From NCBI GenBank assembly GCA_049516595.1, contig JBEKSY010000015.1, positions 8,797 to 72,796 on the forward strand: a stretch of DNA of 64,000 nucleotides, given 5' to 3'. Position numbers and translations under genes: made by a program. This stretch comes from JBEKHT01 sp049516595. Lineage in GTDB: Bacteria; Chloroflexota; Anaerolineae; Anaerolineales; RBG-16-64-43. Positions 8,868-17,254 of this stretch are shown here, piece by piece; position 1 is the first letter of the stretch; each line of letters starts with the position of its first letter. The notes beneath the pieces are model-generated. The model was not told where the DNA came from and did no database searches. It saw nothing but the letters and a program-made list of their open reading frames with translations.

Positions 8868-10514
8868 ATGGGTGAGCAGCCCACCAGAGTGGACCCGGAA
8901 CGGCAGCGCTCTGCTCGGGAGTACGCCCGAATCCAGAGACGCTTCAGTTTCCTCGAATCTGGTTTGGGGTTGCTCTACCTCGTCCTCTGGGTCGTGAGCG
9001 GCCTCAGCCTGCGCACCCGCGAGCGGCTCTCCATGCTGCTCTCTGCCTCCCGCCTCATTCCAGGCTGGACCCTTACCGAGTGGCCGACGGTGGCCCTGCT
9101 CGTCCTGCTAGAGGCGGCCGTGATCGCCGCTCCCTGGTGGCTGGTCATACTGCCTTTGGACTTCTATGGCGGCTTCCAACTTCCCCACCGGTTTCAGATC
9201 TCCACCCAGACCTTTCCGGGCTGGATCACGGACCAACTGAAGGGGCTCGGGCTCTCCCTCCTGTTCGGGGTTCCGCTTCTCCTGGTCCTAAATCTCTTCC
9301 TGCGGACCTTCCCTGACGTGTGGTGGCTTTGGGCCGGTCTCGGCTACATCTTGCTCACTCTGGGTCTGACCCTCCTCGCCCCCATCCTGCTCCTGCCGAT
9401 CTTCTATCGCGTCCGACCGCTGGGGGAGGAATGGAAGGATCTGAGCGATCGCCTGTTGCATCTGGCTAACTCTGCCGGGAAGCGGGTTCGCGCAGTTTAC
9501 GTCTTCGACTTGAGTCGCCGCACCAAGGCCGCCAATGCCGCTCTCACCGGCTTGGCTGGCACGCGCCGGATTCTGCTCAGCGATACCCTTCTCGCAACCT
9601 TCACGCCGGACGAGATCGAAACCGTCCTGGCCCACGAGTTGGGCCATCAAGTTCATAACGACATCCCCCTTCAGATTCTCAGCCAGAGCGTGGTCATTCT
9701 CGGATCGTTCTATGTGGGCCATCTGGCCCTGAGTTGGAGCGCCCAAGCCTTTGGTTACCAGGCCGTATGGGACCCTGCGGCGTTGCCAGCGCTGGCGATT
9801 AGTCTTGTTGTGATTGGCCTGCTGCTTCTTCCTCTGCTCAACAGCCTCTCCCGATGGCGGGAGGGCATGGCGGACAGCTATGCCCTGGAGGCAACGGACA
9901 AGCCGGCGGCCTTCGCGAGTGCAATGAGCCGGCTGGCGAATCAGAATCTGGCGGAGGTGGATCCTGCCCCCTGGGTAGTCGCTATCTTCCACGGTCATCC
10001 GCCCCTGGCCGCGAGATTGGAAAAGGCCAGGCGCTACGCCGGTCGAGGAGGCTGCCATCAGATCCTGCCGCCGCAGGCCTCGGCGGGGCTACGGCTCTTC
10101 AATGAAAGAAGGTTCTTCGAGGCCCACGAGGAGCTCGAACTGGCTTGGCGGGCGGAACCCACGCCAGCAAGGAATCTCTACCACGGCATCCTGCAACTCG
10201 GGCTGGCTTGGTACCAGGTATCGCGCCTCAATTATCGCGGGGCGGTGAACATGCTTGACCGAGCCGAGTTCTGGCTGACGGCACTGCCGGCCGCCTGCCA
10301 GGGGATCGATGTCGATCTGATCCGTGCCCAAGTGCGCAAGCTGCGATCGGAGGTGGAGAACCTAGGGCCGAGTCGAATTGGCCAGGTGAACCCGAACCTC
10401 TTCTCCCCAATCCCAATCCCGAAGGAGGCCAATCCGGAGGGAGAAGCCGGAGCTGCCACGCCCATCGGACCCGACGACCCCATCCTAGCCAGTGAAGGAG
10501 GAAAAGGTGATTGA
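8868..10514 (+). CDS. M48 (Ste24-type) membrane zinc protease fused to DUF309
   Basis: A protein of about 548 residues. The first 390 are an integral-membrane M48 metallopeptidase of the Ste24/CAAX-protease type, with several membrane helices, the zinc motif HELGHQ (H256-H260), the glutamate motif EGMADSYAL (around residue 332) and the family ending HPPLAARLEKA. Residues about 400-500 are a DUF309 domain (GLRLFNERRFFEAHEELELAW ... YHGILQLGLAWYQ). The frame runs unbroken between the two, so it is a true fusion. Two starts are possible (8859, 8868). The second lies 7 nt after a TAGAAT box, which suggests a leaderless message, because no Shine-Dalgarno sequence is present. Its end overlaps the fabL start by 8 nt. 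Confidence 0.88.
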   Translation: MGEQPTRVDPERQRSAREYARIQRRFSFLESGLGLLYLVLWVVSGLSLRTRERLSMLLSASRLIPGWTLTEWPTVALLVLLEAAVIAAPWWLVILPLDFYGGFQLPHRFQISTQTFPGWITDQLKGLGLSLLFGVPLLLVLNLFLRTFPDVWWLWAGLGYILLTLGLTLLAPILLLPIFYRVRPLGEEWKDLSDRLLHLANSAGKRVRAVYVFDLSRRTKAANAALTGLAGTRRILLSDTLLATFTPDEIETVLAHELGHQVHNDIPLQILSQSVVILGSFYVGHLALSWSAQAFGYQAVWDPAALPALAISLVVIGLLLLPLLNSLSRWREGMADSYALEATDKPAAFASAMSRLANQNLAEVDPAPWVVAIFHGHPPLAARLEKARRYAGRGGCHQILPPQASAGLRLFNERRFFEAHEELELAWRAEPTPARNLYHGILQLGLAWYQVSRLNYRGAVNMLDRAEFWLTALPAACQGIDVDLIRAQVRKLRSEVENLGPSRIGQVNPNLFSPIPIPKEANPEGEAGAATPIGPDDPILASEGGKGD

Positions 10515-11286
10515 AGGCAAAGTGGCCGTGGTCACGGGAGGCGGTCGTGGGATCGGCCGCGCGATCGCGCTTCGGCTGGCCGGAGAGGGGGTGCACATTG
10601 CCGTCAACTTCTTCCGCAACCGAGCCGCGGCGGAGGAGACAGCGGCGGAGATCCAGGCCCTGGGCCGTCGGGCCGAAGTGATCCGAGCCGATGTGGGGCA
10701 GATGGACGGGATTGAAAAGCTCTTCCTAGAGGTTATCGACTCGTTCGGCGGCCTCGACATTCTTGTTTGCAATGCGGCCTCGGGCTACAACCGCCCTGTG
10801 CTCCAGCAGAGGGTCAAGGGCTGGGACTGGACGATGAATATAAATGCACGCTCGGTGCTCTTTTGTGCACAACGGGCCGCTCCTTTGATGAAAGCACGCG
10901 GGGGCGGAAGCATTGTGAGCATCTCCTCCCCGGGCTCTGGCCGGGTGATGCCCGAATACGTGCTGGTGGGCTCTTCCAAGGCTGCGGTTGAGGCGATCAC
11001 CCGCTACCTGGCCGTTGAACTCGCGCCCTTGGGTATCGTTGTCAACGCCGTGTCGCCGGGGATCGTCGACACCGATGCGCTGAGCCACTTCGAGGTGCTC
11101 CACGGGTTGGACTGGCGGGTCGAAGCCAGGAAGCAGGTTCCCGCAGGGCGTCTGGTGACTGCCGAGGACGTTGCGGGCGTCGTGGCGTTCCTCTGTTCGC
11201 CCGCTGCGCAGATGATCCGGGGGCAGACCATCCTTGTGGACGGGGGCCATACTCTTCCCCTAGGAGGGTTGACGCCTGTCTCGTAG
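10507..11286 (+). CDS. fabL: Enoyl-[ACP] reductase III-like SDR (FabL)
   Basis: A 259-residue short-chain dehydrogenase. The NADP site reads VVTGGGRGIGRAIALRL. The active site is Y-x6-K (YVLVGSSK), not the common Y-x3-K; that spacing marks the divergent enoyl-ACP reductases FabI and FabL. The downstream NAVSPGIVDTDALSHF closely matches the FabL-type sequence. It should reduce trans-2-enoyl-ACP in the last step of fatty acid elongation. GTG 10507 is chosen because AAGGAGG sits 5 nt upstream. An upstream GTG at 10492 would place that sequence inside the gene. It overlaps the end of the M48-DUF309 gene. Confidence 0.82.
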   Translation: MIEGKVAVVTGGGRGIGRAIALRLAGEGVHIAVNFFRNRAAAEETAAEIQALGRRAEVIRADVGQMDGIEKLFLEVIDSFGGLDILVCNAASGYNRPVLQQRVKGWDWTMNINARSVLFCAQRAAPLMKARGGGSIVSISSPGSGRVMPEYVLVGSSKAAVEAITRYLAVELAPLGIVVNAVSPGIVDTDALSHFEVLHGLDWRVEARKQVPAGRLVTAEDVAGVVAFLCSPAAQMIRGQTILVDGGHTLPLGGLTPVS

Positions 11287-11333
11287 GGGAGGCCTCTTGG
11301 CGGGGTTTTGTCCCGCGAGGGGATCCGAGGCCA

Positions 11334-12731
11334 ATGGCCCCGTCAGGTATTTGCGAGGTCCGAGTGAACCAAGCTCAAGAACAGCGCGCCGACGACTACA
11401 TTCTCAGCCATTGCGAAGAGGCCGTGGCCGAACTGTCTCGACTCTGCGCACAGCCGAGCATCTCGGCTCAGGGGGTGGGGATTCGCGAATGCGCAGAGCT
11501 GGTGGCGGGGATGCTCCGCAAACGAGAGTTCTCCGTCGAAGTCGACCAGACCGCCGGGAATCCCATCATCTACGCCGAAGCCAAAGGACGTTCAGCGCAA
11601 ACCCTGCTCATGTATAACCACTACGACGTGCAGCCCCCTGAGCCGCTGGAGCAATGGATCAGTCCGCCGTTCGCGCCGTCTCTGCGGGAGGGGAAGTTGT
11701 ATGCGCGCGGAGCCAGTGACGACAAGGGCCACATCATCTGCCGCCTTGCGGCGATTGATGCGGTGCGCTTCGCCCTGGGTGAGCTGCCCTGCACCCTCAA
11801 GTTCGTGATTGAAGGAGAAGAGGAGGTCAGCAGCCCCCACCTCCCGGATTTCGTTCGCGGGAATCCCGATCGGCTCCGAGCCGATGCCTGTCTGTGGGAA
11901 TTCGGAGGGGTTGATTTCGACGGGGTGCCACTTCAAGAGCTGGGCATGCGCGGGATCTGCTACGTGGAACTCATCGTAGAAACCGGGACTTCTGATGCTC
12001 ACTCAGGTCTCGGAGGCTCGATTTTCCCCAATGCCGCTTGGCGGCTGGCTTGGGCGCTGGCTGCACTCAAGGGGCCTGATGAACATATCCGTATCCCCGG
12101 TTTCTACGATGAAGTCCTTCCTCCCTCCCCGCGGGATCTGGAACTGCTGTCCAAGATCCCGGACCCGTCACAAACCTTCCGCCAGACTTACGGCCTGAGA
12201 GGTTTCCTCAAGGACTTGACCGGGGGTCTCCAACTGCAGCGCGAGGCCGTCTTTGCCCCAACCTGCACGATCTGTGGGCTGACCTCCGGCTACCAGGGGC
12301 CTGGCTCAAAAACGGTGCTCCCCGCCCGGGCGAGTGCCAAAGTCGATTTCCGACTGGTACCCAACCAGCGGCCGGAGGACATCCTTCAGAAGCTGCGCCG
12401 ACACCTTGCTACCGAGGGTTTTGCCGACGTCGAAGTCAACTACCTGGGTAGCGAGCCTCCTGGGCGCACGGATCCCGATCACCCCTTCGTCCGTTTGGTG
12501 GCCGAGGCCGCTCGGGATGTCTACGGGGTCCCTCAACGCGTGCTGCCCATGATCGGGGGGTCGGGGCCGAATCATGTGTTCCTCGACGTACTCAAGGTTC
12601 CGATCGCCACGGTGGGCGTGGGTTACCCGGGTGGTCGAGGGCACGCGCCCAATGAGCATGTGGTTATCAAAAACTTGGTCAATGGAATTCGTCACACGGC
12701 CAGAGTCATCATGCGACTGACCGAACTTTAG
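11334..12731 (+). CDS. M20 family metallopeptidase (dipeptidase-like)
   Basis: A protein of about 465 residues of the M20/M28 di-zinc peptidase family. Seen are the metal motif LLMYNHYDVQPP (H and D), YARGASDDKGH, the catalytic EGEEEVSSPH and the C-terminal GGSGPNHVF and GRGHAPNEHV segments. The family cleaves dipeptides or deacylates amino acids in the cytoplasm. The nearest named subgroup is the carnosinase/CPG2-like 'dipeptidase' set, but specificity is uncertain. Two starts are plausible: ATG 11334 and GTG 11364 (GAGG 6 nt upstream). It follows fabL by 47 nt and may share its transcript. Confidence 0.85.
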   Translation: MAPSGICEVRVNQAQEQRADDYILSHCEEAVAELSRLCAQPSISAQGVGIRECAELVAGMLRKREFSVEVDQTAGNPIIYAEAKGRSAQTLLMYNHYDVQPPEPLEQWISPPFAPSLREGKLYARGASDDKGHIICRLAAIDAVRFALGELPCTLKFVIEGEEEVSSPHLPDFVRGNPDRLRADACLWEFGGVDFDGVPLQELGMRGICYVELIVETGTSDAHSGLGGSIFPNAAWRLAWALAALKGPDEHIRIPGFYDEVLPPSPRDLELLSKIPDPSQTFRQTYGLRGFLKDLTGGLQLQREAVFAPTCTICGLTSGYQGPGSKTVLPARASAKVDFRLVPNQRPEDILQKLRRHLATEGFADVEVNYLGSEPPGRTDPDHPFVRLVAEAARDVYGVPQRVLPMIGGSGPNHVFLDVLKVPIATVGVGYPGGRGHAPNEHVVIKNLVNGIRHTARVIMRLTEL

Positions 12732-12825
12732 GTCCTCGCCTTTTCACTAACGCGGCCGTCAACCAAGACCGAGGCCCTTCTTCGTCTGGCGAGAGCCTCG
12801 ACCTCCGAAAGCGAGCCCTTCCGAC

Positions 12826-13605
12826 ATGGTCGACTACTTGCACTCCCCGCTTACCGTGGTGCTGCCGACATACAACGAGGCGGACAACCTGCCGGAGGTC
12901 GTCAGAATCTTACGAAACCTCCGCCTCTCCGACCTTCACCTCATCATCGTTGACGACGGCTCGCCGGACGGCACGGGCCAAGTCGCGGACTCCCTCGTCA
13001 GGGAGATGCCCGGACGGTTCAAGGTCGTCCATCGCACCGGCAAGCTCGGACTGGGCACCGCGTACCTAGCGGGATTCCATCTGGCGCTGCAGGAGCGCAC
13101 TCCCGCCGTTGTCCAGATGGATGCGGATCTCTCGCATTCGCCCGGTGATCTCCCGCGTCTTCTCGAACGCCTCGCAGAATGCGATGTTGCCGTCGGCTCG
13201 AGGTATGTTCCCGGGGGGAGGCTCGATCTCCGCTGGGGACGGGGTCGGCGCCTGCTCTCCTGGTGGGGGAATTTCTACTCGCGTTCCGTCCTTGGCCTAG
13301 GGCTTCACGATGTCACGGCAGGCTTTAAGGCCTGGAGGCGAGAAACCCTCTTGGGAATTGGCTTGGGGCGCATCCACTCGAACGGCTACATTTTTCAGGT
13401 GGAGATGGCCTATGTCGCCCAAAAGCTGGGGTATCGGGCTTGCGAGGTGCCGATCTACTTCGAAGACCGCACGGTCGGCCGCTCCAAGATGGACACGCAA
13501 GTGAAGCTCGAGGCAGCCTGGCGCGTCTGGCAGGTCCGGTGGCTTCATCGCCGCCTGACGCCAGAGGACCGCTCGCGAGAATCTGAAACGCGGATGCCCG
13601 TCTGA
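12826..13605 (+). CDS. Polyprenol-phosphate sugar synthase (DPM1-like glycosyltransferase 2)
   Basis: A 259-residue GT-A glycosyltransferase. VVLPTYNEADNLPEVV begins the nucleotide-binding fold, IIVDDGSPDGTG and VVQMDADLSHSPGDLP carry the DxD metal and sugar-nucleotide residues, and EVPIYFEDRTVGRSKM is the DPM1-like C-terminal motif. No membrane anchor is present, so it resembles the soluble DPM1 type. It should load mannose or glucose onto polyprenyl phosphate as donor for extracytoplasmic glycosylation. It stands alone and is convergent with rsmA. Confidence 0.85.
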   Translation: MVDYLHSPLTVVLPTYNEADNLPEVVRILRNLRLSDLHLIIVDDGSPDGTGQVADSLVREMPGRFKVVHRTGKLGLGTAYLAGFHLALQERTPAVVQMDADLSHSPGDLPRLLERLAECDVAVGSRYVPGGRLDLRWGRGRRLLSWWGNFYSRSVLGLGLHDVTAGFKAWRRETLLGIGLGRIHSNGYIFQVEMAYVAQKLGYRACEVPIYFEDRTVGRSKMDTQVKLEAAWRVWQVRWLHRRLTPEDRSRESETRMPV

Positions 13606-13646
13606 GGCAGGGAAGGGCACCCTGGGGCGGAGGGAGCCAGGCTCCT

Positions 13647-14537
13647 CTAGGCAGATCGATTCGCCCAGCTCTCCTCGGTCAAGAGCCGGGGCAGGGCGGC
13701 GCCCAGGTTTTTCCATTCCTCCAGGCTCAGGGTTTCCGCCCGGCGGGCGGGATCGACGCCCATCAATCTTAACCATTCTCGGACCCTTCGGTCCTCGACA
13801 GCCAAGCCCGCGCTGAGCGAATTGTGAAGTTGTTTGCGACGCTGCGAAAAGCCTGCCCTGGCCACACGAAAAAAGGCCCTGTTCCCGGAAGGTTCCAGCC
13901 CGGCATCAGGATCCAGGTCGACGCGCACCACTGCCGAGTCAACTTTGGGCGCGGGGAAAAAACACTCCGCCGGAATCCGGAAGGCAATCCGGGGCTGCCC
14001 GTAGTATTGGACGCTGAGCGAGAGCAAGCTCATTTGGCCCGGACTGGCGCAGATGCGCTCGGCCACCTCCTCCTGAACAGTCAAGATCATCCGCTCAGGC
14101 CGGCGAGGCGCCTCGAGTAGATGGCGGATCGCGGCCGAAGTGATGTAATACGGCAGATTGGCGATGACCAGGTAGGGCGCCGCCGCAAACGGCGCGGTTA
14201 GGGCAGCAGGATCCAGCTCCAGAATGTCCCCCTCGACCAGGAGGACATTCTTGTCGGGTTCCACCACCCCGCGTAGTACCGCAAGAAGCGCGGCATCAAT
14301 CTCAACCGCAATGACCTGACCCGCTTGGCGAGCCAAGTGCCGGGTCAGGCTCCCCAGGCCAGCGCCAATCTCAAGCACCACGTCCCCTAACTGAACGTCC
14401 GCAGAATCAACAATTCGCGCCAGCATCTTTTCGTCAATCAGGAAGTTCTGTCCCAGCGACCTGCGGGCCGGGATCCCTGCCTGCCGAAGCAGATGGACCA
14501 CGTCAAGCGGCGTAAGGTCAGGAGTTGAAGAGGTCAT
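13647..14537 (-). CDS. rsmA: 16S rRNA dimethyladenosine transferase
   Basis: This 296-residue enzyme (KsgA) dimethylates the two adjacent adenines of helix 45 in 16S rRNA using S-adenosylmethionine. The sequence shows SLGQNFLIDEKML, the SAM motif VLEIGAGLGSLTRHLA, and the active-site NLPYYITSAAIRHLL. The C-terminal RAGFSQRRKQLHNSLS is also typical. Length is normal. It overlaps the end of the YabE-like gene by 4 nt (ATGA). The same two genes are neighbours in Bacillus. Confidence 0.96.
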   Translation of the reverse strand: MTSSTPDLTPLDVVHLLRQAGIPARRSLGQNFLIDEKMLARIVDSADVQLGDVVLEIGAGLGSLTRHLARQAGQVIAVEIDAALLAVLRGVVEPDKNVLLVEGDILELDPAALTAPFAAAPYLVIANLPYYITSAAIRHLLEAPRRPERMILTVQEEVAERICASPGQMSLLSLSVQYYGQPRIAFRIPAECFFPAPKVDSAVVRVDLDPDAGLEPSGNRAFFRVARAGFSQRRKQLHNSLSAGLAVEDRRVREWLRLMGVDPARRAETLSLEEWKNLGAALPRLLTEESWANRSA

Positions 14538-16033
14538 CGCAAGGGGAGGCGAGCCACAAAGCGAATGGCAGCCTCGCTCGGCACGGGGGTCAGGAAATAC
14601 AGGACCGTTGAACCCGGCGCGTGTCCGCCGTGATTGAGGAAGGTCTGATAGTCCGGATAGGCCACATCCACCCAGTAGTCGCTGCGAACGTTGATGCCAT
14701 TGTCCTGGACGCTAGCCTGGCCGTAACCGTTTACATAGACCGGCCAGCCCTCCATCTCCATATACCATGAATAGGCCACGGCGATCATCCCCAGGCCGAC
14801 CTGCCTGCCGCTCGCGGTCTTTGAATAGCACTGTCCTGGAACTCCCGCCGAACCGCATGGCCAATAGGCCGTGGCATAGACCGGTATGGAGTACCAATAC
14901 TGAACCGGACCATCCGGGGTGTTGGCGGTCTGGATCACAACCTTGATCCCGTAGCCAACGATTTGATCCGTGGGCTGGACGATCACGGACTGGTCCTCCG
15001 CCGTGCGCTTCACCTCGACCCCGTCCTCATAGCGGACGCGAATGAGGCTCTCCTTCACCCCGTACTTTCCCGCAGAAATGAGCTGCTTTTGCCCCAATTC
15101 AAGGTCGGCGAGATACTCGGCGTTGGTTCCATACGGCAGAGAGGACTGATCGCGCAGCACCGCCTCGCGTACGCGCACGATGCGGATCGTGCCATCGGCA
15201 GGCAGGGGTTGGTCCTCGGCCGGTACGGTGTAGTCCTCACCGGAGAGAGCCAAACCGCTTTGCGCTAGCGCTTCACCGACCGTGTCGGCAGCGGAGCGTA
15301 TCGTCACTTCTTTTCCGTCCGCCCGGACCTGGAGCGGACGAGAGGACTTGAGCGTGACGCGGATCGGCCCTTGACCGTTTCCCGGGCTTAGCGGAGTGTC
15401 TGCCGACGGGTCCAGGGAATCTCCTTCGTACAAGGGTATCCCAAGCTGGAAGAGAGCTTCGCCCACCGTCGGACCGGCTGCTTGCAGACTCTCGATCTTC
15501 CCGTCATGGATCAAGACGAATGGGGTACCTGCCGTGACCCGAATCACTGCGGGCACTTGCCGGAGCGGCAAAGAGGCGTCCACCGCCGAACCATCGGCCA
15601 GAACCACTTCTCCCGGAAAGACAGGGATCCCCATGGAAAGCAGGAGATTTGCAGGAATGAGCAGATCGCTCTGGTGCACGAGGACTTTTGTCGACCGAGA
15701 ATTCGTCTCCAGCCGGATCCATTTCCCACGATCAACGCGAACCGACATGCCGGCCGTCACGGGGGAAGACAGATCGGGTTGAACTCGGTCATCAGGACCG
15801 AGGACGACCCCGGCATCGCGCAGCACCAGCGCGACCGAGTGTGCGTGCGTCAGCACGCTCAGGGAGTGACCGTCCGCGACGACGGCCACATTGCGCCGGG
15901 TGGCGAGAAAAATCCCTGCGCCGACCAGTGCTATTGCGACTCCAGACACAACTGGAACCGTATTTGCCCGCCTGAGACTGGGAATCTTCAAGGTCATTGG
16001 AGTGAACAGCCCGGTCAGGTTTCCCGGCGGCAC
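14534..16033 (-). CDS. yabE: YabE-like cell-wall protein (DUF348, G5 and 3D-type domains)
   Basis: A 499-residue secreted or membrane-anchored protein. A membrane helix (about 27-45) is followed by DUF348-like ubiquitin-fold repeats (about 48-90, 170-215, 226-272), a G5 domain (about 287-368) and a 3D-like double-psi barrel starting at IPVYATAYWPCG, with the Asp motif VQDNG and VDVAYPDY. The architecture is that of YabE and resuscitation-promoting-factor-like wall-remodelling proteins, whose 3D domain acts on peptidoglycan. The start may be GTG 16033 or ATG 15997. It is the first gene of an operon with rsmA. No regulatory RNA is recognisable in the leader. Confidence 0.83.
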   Translation of the reverse strand: MPPGNLTGLFTPMTLKIPSLRRANTVPVVSGVAIALVGAGIFLATRRNVAVVADGHSLSVLTHAHSVALVLRDAGVVLGPDDRVQPDLSSPVTAGMSVRVDRGKWIRLETNSRSTKVLVHQSDLLIPANLLLSMGIPVFPGEVVLADGSAVDASLPLRQVPAVIRVTAGTPFVLIHDGKIESLQAAGPTVGEALFQLGIPLYEGDSLDPSADTPLSPGNGQGPIRVTLKSSRPLQVRADGKEVTIRSAADTVGEALAQSGLALSGEDYTVPAEDQPLPADGTIRIVRVREAVLRDQSSLPYGTNAEYLADLELGQKQLISAGKYGVKESLIRVRYEDGVEVKRTAEDQSVIVQPTDQIVGYGIKVVIQTANTPDGPVQYWYSIPVYATAYWPCGSAGVPGQCYSKTASGRQVGLGMIAVAYSWYMEMEGWPVYVNGYGQASVQDNGINVRSDYWVDVAYPDYQTFLNHGGHAPGSTVLYFLTPVPSEAAIRFVARLPLR

Positions 16034-16150
16034 CCGGATGGTCCCTCTTACCGTTGCTCCCTTTCGGTCCTGGCGGGGTTCAAGGGCTTCCGCCGCGCCG
16101 GACCCGGCCGGGCTAGCTTGCCATGGTAATTCAAGGGGGGAGGGCTGTCA

Positions 16151-16178
16151 ACGCACGGCTTTGCACGCACGGCTTTGC
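16151..16178 (+). repeat. 14-bp exact tandem duplication
   Basis: ACGCACGGCTTTGC occurs twice in direct succession (16151-16164 and 16165-16178), upstream of the YabE-like gene. It may be a duplicated regulator site or a replication slip. Confidence 0.7.
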
Positions 16179-16394
16179 AGTCACGCCGAGAAAGCCCATT
16201 GCTGCTTGGCTGGTTTCCCCCTCTCGAGTCGGACCCGAAGGAGATTGGTGTGGATCACCATGGGCGAGCCTCGAAGTCTGAAGAGGTGCACGGTGAGGCG
16301 CCGTGAAAGGGGGAGCAATCCCCAACATCCTGAGGACGCCCCCGTTCAGGGATCCTGGCACTCGCAGAGGAAGGGCTTTCCCCGTCGGGAGAAA

Positions 16395-16472
16395 TGCAAA
16401 GGGCCGTCAATTCGGACGGCCCTTTGCAGCGCTGCGGCATCCTTATCCTTGGGGGAGTGATGCCGCAGCGCT
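16395..16472. repeat. Two abutting perfect 14-bp hairpins
   Basis: Hairpin 1 has arms TGCAAAGGGCCGTC (16395-16408) and GACGGCCCTTTGCA (16415-16428) with loop AATTCG. Hairpin 2 has arms AGCGCTGCGGCATC (16428-16441) and GATGCCGCAGCGCT (16459-16472) with a 17-nt loop. They share base 16428. Neither is followed by a T-run on either strand. They may be RNA structures in the yabE leader, remnants of a small mobile repeat, or protein-binding sites. Confidence 0.8.
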
Positions 16473-17254
16473 CGGACTACATGAGGTTTTCATCTTCGGC
16501 ACCACCTCCTCCCTTTCTTAGGATAGCGAGGGAAAGAGGCTGTTTCTCTTACTTAGGGGGTAGTATGACACAGAGGCTTCATGTTGTCAACCGGCTCATC
16601 TCCCCGAGCGAGCCATCCCGGGAACCCTTCTTCCCCGCTTTGTTCTTGCCTACCCCGGTCCGCCCCGGTTGGACGTCGATGCCGAGGACTTGCAAGGAAA
16701 GGGCCCTCCAGGGCCCAAGTCCACGCTGTATAATCCCTTGGATCGAGGATCCGGCACCTGGCGACATCCCGACGGCCACGCGAACCAGGAATCACACGCT
16801 CCCAGCGCTTTGGCCTTGATAGCTCTCGTTGCCTTCCGCCTGTTCCGAGACGGGCTTCCGGCGCCGGATGTTTCAGCGCATACGTTTCTTGCCAGTTCAA
16901 CGGTCGTCTGATCGCCTGTTTTACCAGCGGCTACGACCGGGAGAACAGCGCCGGATTGCCAGGGCAGGATCTGAAGCCAGGTCGCGTTTCGTCCCGGTTT
17001 CCTGCTCTCCCAGTGAGCGGCGGGGAGGAGAAGTGCAAGCTGCAGGTTTTCGGGGTGAATCCCAACAGCTCTGGGTTGATCCCGGGGCTTCCAGTGCGAA
17101 CACGAGCCCTCGCCGCCACCCATCCGCCAAGGTCAAAGGCCTGGGATGGGGTGACGAGCCGGGTGGGCAAGCCGGAACCGGGGGGGGGTGTTTCCTTGAT
17201 CAGCCAGGGTTGAGCGCGTGCTGCGAGGCCCTGCGGTTGCCCTCTTAATGCGGA

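Larger units (their letters stand above)
16034..17254. other. Long intergenic region with repeats and hairpins
   Basis: About 1.2 kb between the divergent yabE-like and GGDEF genes with no convincing gene. It contains a 14-bp tandem duplication (16151-16178), two abutting perfect hairpins (16395-16472), a GGGCCC-TCCA-GGGCCC hairpin near 16700, and an isolated TATAAT box (about 16729-16734) with no good -35. Frames such as 16829-17248 lack a ribosome binding site and are rich in Arg, Gly and Ser, as expected of non-coding GC-rich sequence. I looked for cyclic-di-GMP and cyclic-di-AMP riboswitch consensus elements on both strands and found none. Confidence 0.55.

Noticed and set aside
16141..16200. 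Cyclic-di-GMP (GEMM) riboswitch in the yabE leader
   Set aside because: The reverse strand has GCAAAGCC-like bits, but they are the two copies of a 14-bp duplication. The remaining GEMM core and receptor elements are absent.
16829..17248. Plus-strand 139-codon frame before the GGDEF gene
   Set aside because: Composition is Arg/Ser/Gly/Pro-rich without secondary structure, and there is no ribosome binding site.
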